Assembly (NCBI RefSeq): GCF_946481715.1
Contig: NZ_CAMLOV010000011.1
Coordinates: forward strand, 1-56,725
DNA from: an uncultured Mucilaginibacter sp.
Lineage (GTDB): Bacteria; Bacteroidota; Bacteroidia; Sphingobacteriales; Sphingobacteriaceae
Direction of reading: 5' to 3'
DNA length: 56,725 nucleotides
Below the pieces are notes generated by a model. The model saw nothing but the letters and a program-made list of their open reading frames with translations, did no database searches and was not told the DNA's origin. Each line of letters starts with the position of its first letter. Position 1 is the stretch's first letter. Shown piece by piece: positions 41,150-50,143 of the stretch. The translations under genes and the position numbers were made by a program.

Positions 41150-42481
41150 CTACTCCGCCTGCGGCAACTCGATCACAAACGTACTGCCTTTGCCTTCGAT
41201 GCTTTGCACGCTTATTTTGCCATTGTGGCTTTCTACTATCTGCTTTACAATGCTGAGCCCTATACCAGTAGATTGCTCTCCTTTTAAGCCTGTACGCCCC
41301 GCGCCGCTAAAGCGCTCGAATATCTTCGGCAGCATTTCGCGGGGTATACCCAACCCATGGTCTATCACCTTAATAATAACACGCTCCTTTATCCGTTTCA
41401 GGTGAATTTCTACCTTATCGGTTTCTTTCGAAAATTTGAGGGCGTTGCTCACCAGGTTATCAATTACCCTCGGGAATTTTTCGTGGTTAATAAGCGCGTA
41501 AACCATTTTAACGTCGCTTACCAGTACCACGGTATTTTTACCACCCAATTGCACCCGCCAGTTGCTTACAACACCTTGCAAAAAGTGGTTTATTTCGGTG
41601 CGGTGAATGTCAAAACTGGCGCTGCCTTCGTTGCGGGCGGCCTCCAGCAGGTCGTCTATAATGGTGCGGGCCTTTACGCAGCTTTGGCGCATCATGTCCA
41701 GGTTATCCTTGGTATCTTCATCAATATCCTCCATCTCCATCATCATCGCTAATGATTCTACCGCCGCTATGGGGTTACGCAGGTCGTGTGCTACGGTACC
41801 CAATACCTGGTTTTTAAAAATGTTGGCCTTTTCAATTACATTGTTTTTCTCGCGGATCTCTATCACCTGTAAATAATAGCTGGCCTTGTAGGAGAAGAAA
41901 TACCGCGAAGTTAAAAAGAAGCCCGATAGCAGGATGAACGATATCATCTGGTTATAAGTCATTTCCGTGGCATCGGCCTGGGCGTGGAAAAGCAATATGG
42001 TAAACAGCAGCTCGATACTTACCAGCAAAACGATCATTTCGTAATACTCAAAAACAAACAATACGCTCACCATACTCAGGGCTAATAGATAGAGCGTCAG
42101 CGCGTTGCTCGGGTCGGCAGTGGCAATAAAGCTGGAGTACATGCCGCATGATATGATGTATAGCGAGAATACAAACACAAACAGGGCCATGCCCGCCGAG
42201 CTTTTTTTGGTTTGCGCGAAATTGGCAATGAACAGGTTGCTGATGATATAAAAAAAGGGGGTTACGATGATGTATATCCAGTTAGTGGAGCTAAACTCCG
42301 GGAAGTTTTGTGCCTTTGTTAAACTCTCCGGGAAGATATGGTACAGGATACGGATAACCAGGTTCAGGATAAAAAAAATCAAACTGGCGGTACGTACACT
42401 CATCAAGTTTTGATAAGTGTAGTAATTGCGGTACGCGTTACTGTACTTTGCCGGTAGTTTAGAAAAATAATGAGTATCCAA
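41150..42481 (-). CDS. Membrane sensor histidine kinase
   Basis: 443 residues. Six membrane helices (about 31-50, 67-88, 97-120, 127-147, 148-168, 177-195), then a short linker helix (EIREKNNVIEKAN), a HisKA domain with His232 in AHDLRNPIAA, and HATPase_c: N box NLVSNALKFS, G1 DHGLGIP, IFERFSGAGRTG, G2 GIGLSIV. No periplasmic sensor domain is large enough to bind a bulky ligand, so it probably senses within the membrane. No response regulator is adjacent; its partner lies elsewhere. Confidence 0.92.
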   Translation of the reverse strand: MDTHYFSKLPAKYSNAYRNYYTYQNLMSVRTASLIFFILNLVIRILYHIFPESLTKAQNFPEFSSTNWIYIIVTPFFYIISNLFIANFAQTKKSSAGMALFVFVFSLYIISCGMYSSFIATADPSNALTLYLLALSMVSVLFVFEYYEMIVLLVSIELLFTILLFHAQADATEMTYNQMISFILLSGFFLTSRYFFSYKASYYLQVIEIREKNNVIEKANIFKNQVLGTVAHDLRNPIAAVESLAMMMEMEDIDEDTKDNLDMMRQSCVKARTIIDDLLEAARNEGSASFDIHRTEINHFLQGVVSNWRVQLGGKNTVVLVSDVKMVYALINHEKFPRVIDNLVSNALKFSKETDKVEIHLKRIKERVIIKVIDHGLGIPREMLPKIFERFSGAGRTGLKGEQSTGIGLSIVKQIVESHNGKISVQSIEGKGSTFVIELPQAE

Positions 42482-42540
42482 GTTGTTTTAATAAGGGTAA
42501 GCAAAAGTATCATTTAGTAATCAAAATTAAAATAGTTCCA

Positions 42541-42617
42541 TTTTAAGCAATGCAAAATGGCTGATTATAAAAATTTTAATGCCAAACTGACGGCGGCTGA
42601 AACTTTTAAATGCCAAA
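42541..42617. promoter_or_regulatory. Repeated TTTTAA-(A)TGCCAAA boxes before clpB
   Basis: TTTTAATGCCAAA at 42574-42586 and TTTTAAATGCCAAA at 42604-42617, 30 bp apart, with a weaker third TTTTAAGCAATGCAAAA at 42541-42557. They lie just upstream of the -7 box of clpB and could be binding sites for a heat-shock regulator or sigma factor. Seen in sequence; role inferred. Confidence 0.35.
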
Positions 42618-42641
42618 TTTTCCTTATTACGGCCGTGGCAA

Positions 42642-42649
42642 TAGTTTTG
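42642..42649 (+). promoter_or_regulatory. -7 element of clpB
   Basis: TAGTTTTG fits TAnnTTTG exactly and is 16 bp before the clpB ATG; a T-rich -33 region precedes it at about 42618. Confidence 0.5.
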
Positions 42650-42665
42650 AGCATACCTTGATACT

Positions 42666-45257
42666 ATGAATTTCAACAACTTTACCATAAAAGCACAGGA
42701 GGCCGTTCAAAAAGCTTCCGAAATAGCAACCGGCAACCAGCAGCAGGCTATCGAAACAGCACACTTGCTAAAAGGCTTGCTTTTGGTTGATGAAAATGTA
42801 ATAACCTACTTGTTAAAAAAACTGAATGTTAATATTAATAGGCTGAACGAAACGCTGGACACGCAGATAGCCTCGTTCCCGAAAGTGAGCGGGAGCAATG
42901 TGTATTTATCATCTACCGTTAACACCGTGCTGCAAAAGGCGCAATCGTACCTTAAAGAATTTAAAGATGAGTTCGTGTCGGTAGAGCATCTATTGCTCGG
43001 CGTATTGGCCGCCGGCGATAAAACTGCATCGGCCCTGAAAGATTTTGGCGTAAACGAAAAGGACCTAAAGAAAGCCATCACCGCATTACGCGGCGATAAT
43101 AAAGTAACCGACCAAAACGCCGAAGCAACCTATAATGCTCTGAACAAATATGCCCGTAACCTGAACGAGTATGCCGAAAGCGGTAAGCTCGACCCGGTAA
43201 TAGGCCGCGACGAAGAGATCCGCCGCGTAATACAAATATTATCGCGCCGTACCAAAAACAACCCCATTTTGGTGGGCGAGCCTGGTGTAGGTAAAACCGC
43301 CATTGCCGAAGGTATTGCTTTCCGTATTATTAAAGGCGATGTGCCTGAGAGCTTGAAGACGAAAACCGTTTTCTCCCTGGATATGGGCGCGCTGATAGCC
43401 GGCGCAAAATATAAAGGCGAGTTTGAAGAACGCCTGAAGGCTGTCATCAAAGAAGTGATTCAAAGCGATGGCGAGATCATCCTGTTTATTGATGAGATAC
43501 ACACCCTCGTTGGCGCAGGCGGCGGCGAAGGCGCTATGGATGCGGCCAATATATTAAAACCCGCCCTTGCCCGTGGCGAGTTAAGGGCCATTGGCGCAAC
43601 CACGCTTAACGAATACCAGAAATATGTAGAGAAGGATAAAGCCCTCGAGCGCCGGTTTCAAAAAGTAATTGTGGATGAGCCGGATACTGCCGATGCCATA
43701 TCCATATTGCGTGGCTTAAAAGAGCGCTACGAGGCACACCACAAGGTGCGTATTAAGGATGAGGCGATAATTGCATCGGTAGAGATGTCGCAGCGCTACA
43801 TATCCGACAGGTTTTTACCCGATAAGGCGATCGATTTGATGGACGAGGCCGCCTCTAAACTTCGTTTGGAGATGGATTCCGTACCCGAAGCTGTTGACGA
43901 GCTGGAACGCCGTATTATGCAGCTTGAAATTGAGCGTGAAGCCATCAAACGCGAAAAAGACGACCGCAAGGTTGCCGAATTAAGTGAAGATATTGCCAAC
44001 CTGTCTGCCCAGCGCGATTCTTTGCGTGCCAAATGGCAGGGCGAAAAAGATATTGTGGATGGCATTAACCTTAAGGTTGAGCAAATTGAAAACTACAAAC
44101 TGGAAGCAGAGCAAGCCGAACGTGCCGGCGATTATGGTAAAGTAGCCGAACTACGCTACGGCACCATTGTACAAGCCCAGCAGGAAGTGGAGAAACTGAA
44201 AGCTGCCCTCGCCGAAAACGCCGACGACAGCCGGATGCTAAAAGAGGAAGTTACCGCCGACGATATTGCCGGCGTAGTAAGCCGATGGACCGGCATTCCC
44301 GTTAGTAAAATGATACAAAGCGAGCGCGAAAAGCTGCTGCACCTGGAAGAAGAGTTGCACAAACGCGTAGCAGGGCAGGAGGAGGCCATCGAGGCCATCA
44401 GCGATGCCATACGCCGCAGCAGGGCTGGTTTGCAGGATAAACGTAAGCCGATAGGTTCGTTTATCTTCCTGGGCACTACAGGCGTGGGTAAAACCGAGTT
44501 GGCAAAAGCGTTGGCAGAGTATTTGTTTAACGACGAAAATTCGTTGGTGCGGATAGATATGAGCGAGTACCAGGAACGCCATTCGGTGTCTCGGTTGATA
44601 GGAGCGCCTCCGGGTTATGTGGGCTATGATGAAGGCGGGCAACTGACCGAAGCCGTACGCCGCAAGCCGTACAGTGTAGTACTGCTGGACGAGATTGAGA
44701 AAGCGCACCCCGATGTATTTAACATCCTGTTGCAGGTGCTGGACGATGGACATTTGACAGATAACAAAGGCCGTGTGGTGAATTTTAAGAATACCATCAT
44801 CATCATGACCTCGAACATAGGCTCTAACATTATCCAGGAGAACTTCCAGGATTTGGAAGACAAGAACCGAGATGCTGTGATTGCTAAAACCAAGAATGAC
44901 CTGTTCAACGTGTTGCGCGCTACTATCCGTCCCGAGTTTTTGAACCGGATAGACGAGATCATCATGTTTACCCCACTTAGCCGCGATGAGATAACCGACA
45001 TTGTGAAACTGCAGTTTAAACAATTGCAAAACACATTAGCTGAACTTGGCATCACCATAGAAGCATCGGAAGAAGCGCTGGATTGGCTGGCTCAGTTGGG
45101 TTACGACCCGCAATTTGGTGCCCGCCCGCTGAAAAGGGTTATACAGAAAAAGATAATGAACGAACTATCGAAGCAGATCCTATCCGGTGCGGTAGATCGC
45201 GACAGCAAGATAAAACTGGATATGTTTGATAATAACTTTGTGTTTATGAATGCCTAA
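42666..45257 (+). CDS. clpB: ATP-dependent disaggregase ClpB
   Basis: Hexameric Hsp100 chaperone that pulls proteins from aggregates with DnaK. Seen: Clp_N repeats (1-145), NBD1 with [13 protein letters not shown] near 203-215 and [18 protein letters not shown], the middle coiled-coil domain (about 400-525, [20 protein letters not shown]), NBD2 with [16 protein letters not shown] near 605 and SNIGS, and the C-terminal D2-small domain ([25 protein letters not shown]). 863 residues is normal. It is single, with repeated boxes upstream and a terminator downstream, as expected for a heat-shock gene. Confidence 0.97.
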   Translation: MNFNNFTIKAQEAVQKASEIATGNQQQAIETAHLLKGLLLVDENVITYLLKKLNVNINRLNETLDTQIASFPKVSGSNVYLSSTVNTVLQKAQSYLKEFKDEFVSVEHLLLGVLAAGDKTASALKDFGVNEKDLKKAITALRGDNKVTDQNAEATYNALNKYARNLNEYAESGKLDPVIGRDEEIRRVIQILSRRTKNNPILVGEPGVGKTAIAEGIAFRIIKGDVPESLKTKTVFSLDMGALIAGAKYKGEFEERLKAVIKEVIQSDGEIILFIDEIHTLVGAGGGEGAMDAANILKPALARGELRAIGATTLNEYQKYVEKDKALERRFQKVIVDEPDTADAISILRGLKERYEAHHKVRIKDEAIIASVEMSQRYISDRFLPDKAIDLMDEAASKLRLEMDSVPEAVDELERRIMQLEIEREAIKREKDDRKVAELSEDIANLSAQRDSLRAKWQGEKDIVDGINLKVEQIENYKLEAEQAERAGDYGKVAELRYGTIVQAQQEVEKLKAALAENADDSRMLKEEVTADDIAGVVSRWTGIPVSKMIQSEREKLLHLEEELHKRVAGQEEAIEAISDAIRRSRAGLQDKRKPIGSFIFLGTTGVGKTELAKALAEYLFNDENSLVRIDMSEYQERHSVSRLIGAPPGYVGYDEGGQLTEAVRRKPYSVVLLDEIEKAHPDVFNILLQVLDDGHLTDNKGRVVNFKNTIIIMTSNIGSNIIQENFQDLEDKNRDAVIAKTKNDLFNVLRATIRPEFLNRIDEIIMFTPLSRDEITDIVKLQFKQLQNTLAELGITIEASEEALDWLAQLGYDPQFGARPLKRVIQKKIMNELSKQILSGAVDRDSKIKLDMFDNNFVFMNA

Positions 45258-45318
45258 TGGAGAGTGGACAGTAGTGAGTAGTTGAAAACGCGAAGATTCA
45301 AAATAATTTCAGAACGGA

Positions 45319-45347
45319 GAGCTGCCTGTGAGGGCGGCTCTTTTTTT
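45319..45347 (+). terminator. Intrinsic terminator of clpB
   Basis: GAGCTGCC-loop-GGCGGCTC stem followed by seven T, 62 bases after the clpB stop. Confidence 0.8.
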
Positions 45348-45361
45348 ATGGATTATTGGCC

Positions 45362-46357
45362 TTAAAAGGTTATTTTTCTAATGCAAAGCATTCCACCACC
45401 ACTCGGTACCTCAAAAAAGTAAAGGCTACCGGTTGCATCTATTGATATGTAAAAAGGCCCTCCAATTTTTGCAGAAGCCAGCGAGCCGTCTGTGTGGCCG
45501 TTTGCACCAGCTACAAGTGTAATGAGTTTGCCAGAAGCATTTATCTTATATATGGTATTGATGTCACTCAGGCTAAGCGTTCCGATATAAATGTTGTTGC
45601 GGGTATCCGTTACAATATCTGTCACACTCCAAAAATTTATGTTCTCTGTATTTGCTACAACGCTTTGCACCCCGGCGCGTGTAATTTTAACAATTTTTGC
45701 GGTATGTGCGGCGCCGTCGGTAATTGAGTAGATAACGCTTTCGTCGTTGTCTACGGCAAATCTATCATCATTGTTTGTTGCTATCACTGATACTACTCCT
45801 ATTGCACTGATCTTATGTATACCATCAATATCCATAAAATAAAAATTTTGATTTTTATCTATCACTATTTTCCCAATAGATCTATTTCGTGGACTTACGT
45901 ATTGGCTAAAATTGCTTATAAAATCAGTCGCGTTACCACCGGGACTGATTTTTACCACCGATTGTTTGTAGTTTAAACTATTGGTGTTTACAGTGTATAC
46001 ATTCCCAAGGCTGTCTGTTGTGAGGCGGTACATAACATTTGTTGATGTATCCGGTGCAATGGGTGCCGGCGCGGCATAAAATACCGTTTGCTCGCCACTC
46101 GCACTAATTTTGTAAATAATGCTACCTGTGGTATTTTTTAATGCATAAATATTGCCGCTTTTATCCGTTACCATGTCTTCCAAATAATCAGTAAATTTAA
46201 TAGTGCTTATTTTTGCCGCATCAGTAACGGGTACTGGTACGATTTTAATAGTGTCGGTTGTCTCCGGTTTTTTAATATCTGGCGCAACCTTATTACAACT
46301 AAGTAAAAACATAGCAGCCATTAATGCGGCAAACCCAAAAGCAATTTTATGTTTCAT
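45362..46357 (-). CDS. NHL-repeat lipoprotein
   Basis: 331 residues. Lipoprotein signal with Cys21 (FLLSCNK). The mature part is a beta-propeller made of NHL-type repeats: DYLEDMVTDKSGNIYALK, YRLTTDSLGNVYTVN, KIVIDKNQNFYFMDIDGIHKI, DIVTDTRNNIYIGTL and FYISIDATGSLYFFE are the repeat starts, about six blades. Such proteins bind partners or glycans at the cell surface; the ligand is unknown. Convergent with clpB. Confidence 0.82.
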   Translation of the reverse strand: MKHKIAFGFAALMAAMFLLSCNKVAPDIKKPETTDTIKIVPVPVTDAAKISTIKFTDYLEDMVTDKSGNIYALKNTTGSIIYKISASGEQTVFYAAPAPIAPDTSTNVMYRLTTDSLGNVYTVNTNSLNYKQSVVKISPGGNATDFISNFSQYVSPRNRSIGKIVIDKNQNFYFMDIDGIHKISAIGVVSVIATNNDDRFAVDNDESVIYSITDGAAHTAKIVKITRAGVQSVVANTENINFWSVTDIVTDTRNNIYIGTLSLSDINTIYKINASGKLITLVAGANGHTDGSLASAKIGGPFYISIDATGSLYFFEVPSGGGMLCIRKITF

Positions 46358-46643
46358 CTTTGCAAGGTAATAAAACTATTAAATTTAAAGCAAGTTAGCC
46401 TTGTGGAAAACGTACCGCCAACTTCATCTGGTCAATGAAGTCTACCCACCCTTAAGCATTCAAATAATCTTCACAGTTGCCACGCATGGCGTTTATTTGA
46501 TTCAGCGTAATAAACTAAATCGTTGTAATTAAATTGTTAACAATAAGATAATAGTTTGTGTATAACAATTTGAAACATTAACCCCAGTTTTGAACGTTTA
46601 ATTAACATTATTTAACTCATAATCACTTACACTACAAAAATCT
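46358..46643. other. AT-rich divergent gap
   Basis: 286 bp between two divergent lipoprotein genes. I see no RNA gene. A short minus-strand frame reading LNQINAMRGNCEDYLNA ends at a TAA at about 46453 and may be the decayed tail of a gene; it has a stop a few codons upstream. No exact TAnnTTTG box stands near either start. Confidence 0.35.
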
Positions 46644-48245
46644 ATGAATTATTTCTCCAAATTAAAATTACCGCTACTTTCTATAGCGGTTGCTGGTTTA
46701 TTGGCCACGGGCTGTCAAAAGGCTGACAATGTAAAAACGGATGCGCCGGTAACGGCAACAAGCACCTTAAAAACCGATGCGGTTACCTTAACCCAGGGTT
46801 TCGAGGTCGGGGGCACCAGCCCAAAAACGGCTTATGATGTATCGCCAACCGGCTCATCAAGCGGCGACAATGTTACCCTTTCGGGCAACTCGTGGAATTT
46901 GTATGATGCGCTTATTGGTAACCTGGCGGGTGATAAAAAAGCAGGGTCATGGTCGGCACGTGTACGCAATACAGGTAAAATTACCATGCTGTACAACCTT
47001 ACTACGGGCATCAGCAGCGTAACCGTTAAACACGCTTTGTACACTGGTGATGGTGCAAGCACCTGGGGCCTTTACTACTCTACCAACAGCGGCAGCAGTT
47101 GGACACAGGCCGGCAGTAATGTAACCTCCACAGCAACGCTGCAAACACAAAACTTTACGTTCACGGTAAGCGGCACGGTACGGTTAGAGATCCGCAAACT
47201 TAGTGGCGGCAGCAACCGCCTCAACTTTGATGACATTACTGTAAACGATAACGCAGGTGGCGGCGGTGGCGGCACCGTACTTACCGGCAAAAAATTCCTG
47301 TTTGATGCCAGCCACCTGGAAAATGCAGGCAGCGCCGACTGGCAAATAGATGCCGACGGCACCGAAAATGTACCTATGTACACAGGCGGCACCACGGTAG
47401 AAACCAAGGCACAGCGTTACCCAACGCCATCATACACAGGTATTACCTCAACCACTGCCGAAAATTATTGGAAAGGTGCTATGTCTGCCTGGGCGGTAGA
47501 GCTGGTAAAAAAAGGCGAACTGGTAGAAACCCTGCCTGTTGGCACCGCGCTCACTTATGGCAATGGTTCCAACCCGCAGGATCTGAGCAATTACGATGTT
47601 TATGTAGTAATAGAGCCTAACCGCCTGTTCACAGCCGCAGAAAAAACCGCTATCATGACCTTCGTATCAAACGGCGGCGGGCTGGTAATGGTTGCCGACC
47701 ATACCGCAGCCACTACTGCAGGTACGGATGCTAATGGCTATAACCCATCAGACCGCGACGGCGATGGCTATGATTCGCCACGCGTTTGGAATGATTTGAT
47801 GACAAATAATGGTATCAACAACAACAATCCTTTCGGGTTTACAGTAAACTACGTTGATATAAGCGAAGGCCCATCCACCAATGTTTATACAGGCAGCAAT
47901 GCCAACGCAGCTATCGTACTCAATGGCGCAGCGGGCACAGCCTCAAAACTGGCGTTCTACAACGGTTCTACAGCAAACCTTACACCAGCAACCAATGCAA
48001 CCGTGCAGGGCTTGTTCTGGAGGAACAGCGCAACCAACGGCGGCACAGCCAATGCTATGGCGCTGTTAGCAACATACGGTACAGGCAGGGTGTTCTTTAT
48101 CGGCGATAGCTCGCCGTCTGATGATGGCACCGGCGATACCGGCGACAACCTGTTCAACGGCTGGAGCGGCGATTCGCCGTCAGGCTTTACCTCGCACCCG
48201 GCACTGCACTTAAACGCAGCGCTATGGGCAGCTAAGGCACAATAA
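46644..48245 (+). CDS. Surface lipoprotein: beta-sandwich plus GATase-like/DUF4350-type domain
   Basis: 533 residues, lipidated at Cys24 (LLATGCQK). First module (about 50-200) is a beta-sandwich common in secreted Bacteroidota nucleases and glycan proteins (QGFEVGG, WNLYDALIGNLAGDKKAGSW, SARVRNTGKITM, RLEIRKLSGGSNRLNFDDI). A linker of six glycines follows (about 206-211). The second module (about 215-533) has GKKFLFDASH, YDVYVVIEPNRLFTAAEK, ADHTAATT, and GTGRVFFIGDSSPSDDGTG, resembling class I glutamine-amidotransferase-like folds such as DUF4350 without an obvious catalytic Cys. Function is unknown; it probably handles a glycan or peptide at the surface. Confidence 0.72.
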   Translation: MNYFSKLKLPLLSIAVAGLLATGCQKADNVKTDAPVTATSTLKTDAVTLTQGFEVGGTSPKTAYDVSPTGSSSGDNVTLSGNSWNLYDALIGNLAGDKKAGSWSARVRNTGKITMLYNLTTGISSVTVKHALYTGDGASTWGLYYSTNSGSSWTQAGSNVTSTATLQTQNFTFTVSGTVRLEIRKLSGGSNRLNFDDITVNDNAGGGGGGTVLTGKKFLFDASHLENAGSADWQIDADGTENVPMYTGGTTVETKAQRYPTPSYTGITSTTAENYWKGAMSAWAVELVKKGELVETLPVGTALTYGNGSNPQDLSNYDVYVVIEPNRLFTAAEKTAIMTFVSNGGGLVMVADHTAATTAGTDANGYNPSDRDGDGYDSPRVWNDLMTNNGINNNNPFGFTVNYVDISEGPSTNVYTGSNANAAIVLNGAAGTASKLAFYNGSTANLTPATNATVQGLFWRNSATNGGTANAMALLATYGTGRVFFIGDSSPSDDGTGDTGDNLFNGWSGDSPSGFTSHPALHLNAALWAAKAQ

Positions 48246-48280
48246 TAAGCGTATTCAAAATTAGTTTTCGTTTATAGTTT

Positions 48281-48313
48281 CAAAAGCGGCGGGGGTAAAA
48301 CCTGCCGCTTTTG
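48281..48313 (+). terminator. Intrinsic terminator
   Basis: CAAAAGCGGC / GCCGCTTTTG with a GG-CC extension and a GGGTAAAA loop; T-run TTTTGTTGTG. Downstream, 48382-48412 holds a further CCTACTGTA/TACAGTAAGG stem-loop of unknown role. Confidence 0.7.
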
Positions 48314-48515
48314 TTGTGTTTGGGGCCGAACGAAAATGACTAAGATCGAACATCTAATGGTAAACCAAAAAGCTGACAAGGCCTACTGTAAATTAAGACG
48401 ATACAGTAAGGTAGTTTTTGACGCCTTAAGCGGAGCGCCGTGTTCTAAAAGCAATTGCTTTGTCTGATAGTTAAGTTATCTCTAAACTCTAATCGCAAAT
48501 CACTAAATTCGCCCC

Positions 48516-49175
48516 ATGCTTAAAGCGCAATCTATCCATAAATCCTACGGGCAACTGCATATCTTAAAAGGCGTCAATCTGGTGGTAAACCGGGGCGAAA
48601 TTGTTACTATTGTAGGTGCTTCGGGTGCGGGCAAAAGTTCGCTGCTCAATATTTTGGGCACACTTGATAATGCCGACTCTGGCCAGCTTTTTATTGATAA
48701 TGTTGAGGTAAGCAAACTGGATAACAAGCACTTAAGCGATTTTCGCAACCGTAAAATTGGCTTTATCTTCCAGTTTCACCATTTACTGGTAGAGTTTAAC
48801 GCCATTGAAAATGTTTGTATGCCTGCGTTTATAGCCAACGTACCGCGTGCCGAAGCAGAAAAACGGGCGACCGAATTATTGGAAATGCTTGGATTAGGGG
48901 GGAGGCTTACGCATAAACCTGCCGAACTATCGGGAGGGGAGCAGCAGCGGGTTGCCGTTGCCCGTGCGCTTATTAATAAGCCTGCGCTGATATTCGCCGA
49001 TGAGCCCTCGGGGAACCTGGACTCGAAGAACGCGCTGGAATTGCACGAGCTTTTTGTAAAGTTGCGAAATGACTTTAACCAAACCTTTGTTATTGTAACC
49101 CATAACGAAGAGCTTGCCGGCATGGCCGACCGTACCATATTAATGAAAGATGGTTTGATTGTAGATAGTTTATAA
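48516..49175 (+). CDS. lolD: ABC transporter ATP-binding protein, LolD-like
   Basis: 219 residues. Seen: Walker [10 protein letters not shown] near 36-44, Q-loop FIFQFHHLL, signature [15 protein letters not shown], Walker [14 protein letters not shown] and the H-loop VTHNEEL. The FQFHHLL stretch and [10 protein letters not shown] are LolD/MacB-type, so it probably powers lipoprotein release (LolCDE) or a related MacB-like export. No permease gene is adjacent. The next gene begins directly at its stop codon. Confidence 0.88.
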   Translation: MLKAQSIHKSYGQLHILKGVNLVVNRGEIVTIVGASGAGKSSLLNILGTLDNADSGQLFIDNVEVSKLDNKHLSDFRNRKIGFIFQFHHLLVEFNAIENVCMPAFIANVPRAEAEKRATELLEMLGLGGRLTHKPAELSGGEQQRVAVARALINKPALIFADEPSGNLDSKNALELHELFVKLRNDFNQTFVIVTHNEELAGMADRTILMKDGLIVDSL

Positions 49176-49484
49176 GTGGGTATATTAATAACTGCAGCAA
49201 GCTCCGCATCGGCATATAAATTAAAGAATAAGCTGAACACCCCTGATATTTTATTGGGCGACTACGCCGACCTGCCCGATTTTATGGTGAAGAGTATGGG
49301 GATGCTAAGGCTGCCAACCCCAACATCGGTAAGTTACCAGCACGAAATGCTTACGCTTTGTTTAGACAAGGGCGTTGACGTAGTTTATGTTTTAACAGGA
49401 ACGGAGTTGGCTTTGCTGCGCCAATCGGAACAATTATTTAAAGAATATAACATCGATATTTTAGATGGCCAAGTTGAATTATAG
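49176..49484 (+). CDS. Lone pre-ATP-grasp-like domain protein
   Basis: 102 residues, GTG start with no gap after the lolD stop. Its pattern, ILITAASSASAYKLKNKL, then ILLGDYADLPDF, LCLDKGVDVVYVLTGTELALL and EQLFKEYNIDIL, resembles the N-terminal Rossmann-like (pre-ATP-grasp) domain of PylC- and carbamoyl-phosphate-synthase-type ligases, but no ATP-grasp domain follows. It overlaps the HAD gene by 20 bases, so the two products may act together. The similarity is from eye, not from a search. Function is unknown. Confidence 0.62.
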   Translation: MGILITAASSASAYKLKNKLNTPDILLGDYADLPDFMVKSMGMLRLPTPTSVSYQHEMLTLCLDKGVDVVYVLTGTELALLRQSEQLFKEYNIDILDGQVEL

Positions 49485-50082
49485 CGATATAGACCCGCGT
49501 AAAAAGGCTTTTATATTTGAACTGGATAATGTATTGTACCCCCAAAAGGACTACATATACCAAATTTACTACCTGTTTGCCAATTTATTGGAGTACACCG
49601 ACCTTACAGATGCAAAACAGACAACCAATGTGATGATTGATACGTATATCAATAAAGGAGCAGATGCTGTTTTTGATGAATTGGTTACTACGCTGGGTGT
49701 AGACGAGAAATACCGGCCGAATTTAGCACTATTGATGGATACAGGCAAGGTGCCGCTAAAGTTATTGCTTTACCAAAATATGCTGGATTTTTTGCAGGAG
49801 GCGGTTACCGACAGGAGGAAGGTTTTTATTGTAACCAACGGCAACCCGCAGCAGCAATTGAATAAAATAAAACACCTGGAATGGCATGGTTTACAACCTT
49901 ATTTGATAGCATATTTTGCAAATGAGACCAAGCCAAAGCCCGAACCAGATGTGTTACATTTATTGATGAAGGAGCACAATTTAGAGCGAAGGGACCTGCT
50001 GATGATAGAAAATTCGGAAACTGACGTTTTATGTGCACAAACTACCGGCATAGATTACTTAAATGTGAATGACTTTTTGTAA
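49465..50082 (+). CDS. HAD-fold protein with degraded active site
   Basis: 205 residues, haloacid-dehalogenase fold of the pyrimidine 5'-nucleotidase/SSM1 type. Motif I is FELDNVLYP: the nucleophile Asp is Glu19 while Asp21 is kept. Motif II Thr124 (VTNGN) and motif III Lys156 (KPKPEPD) are present. Motif IV reads IENSETDV, so the first acid is Asn183 instead of Asp. The protein is therefore probably not a normal phosphatase; a binding or regulatory role is possible. It overlaps the preceding small gene by 20 bases, in a lolD-led unit. Confidence 0.82.
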   Translation: MAKLNYSDIDPRKKAFIFELDNVLYPQKDYIYQIYYLFANLLEYTDLTDAKQTTNVMIDTYINKGADAVFDELVTTLGVDEKYRPNLALLMDTGKVPLKLLLYQNMLDFLQEAVTDRRKVFIVTNGNPQQQLNKIKHLEWHGLQPYLIAYFANETKPKPEPDVLHLLMKEHNLERRDLLMIENSETDVLCAQTTGIDYLNVNDFL

Positions 50083-50143
50083 TTTCAAGGCAGTAATATA
50101 TTATTGATATATCCGTTAACCACCATATACTTATATTTATAAA

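Noticed and set aside
44238..45029. 263-codon open frame antisense to clpB
   Set aside because: It is a shadow of the clpB reading frame; no family motifs and no promoter.
46452..46506. Minus-strand remnant reading LNQINAMRGNCEDYLNA
   Set aside because: Too short to call a pseudogene; an in-frame stop lies four codons upstream of this stretch.
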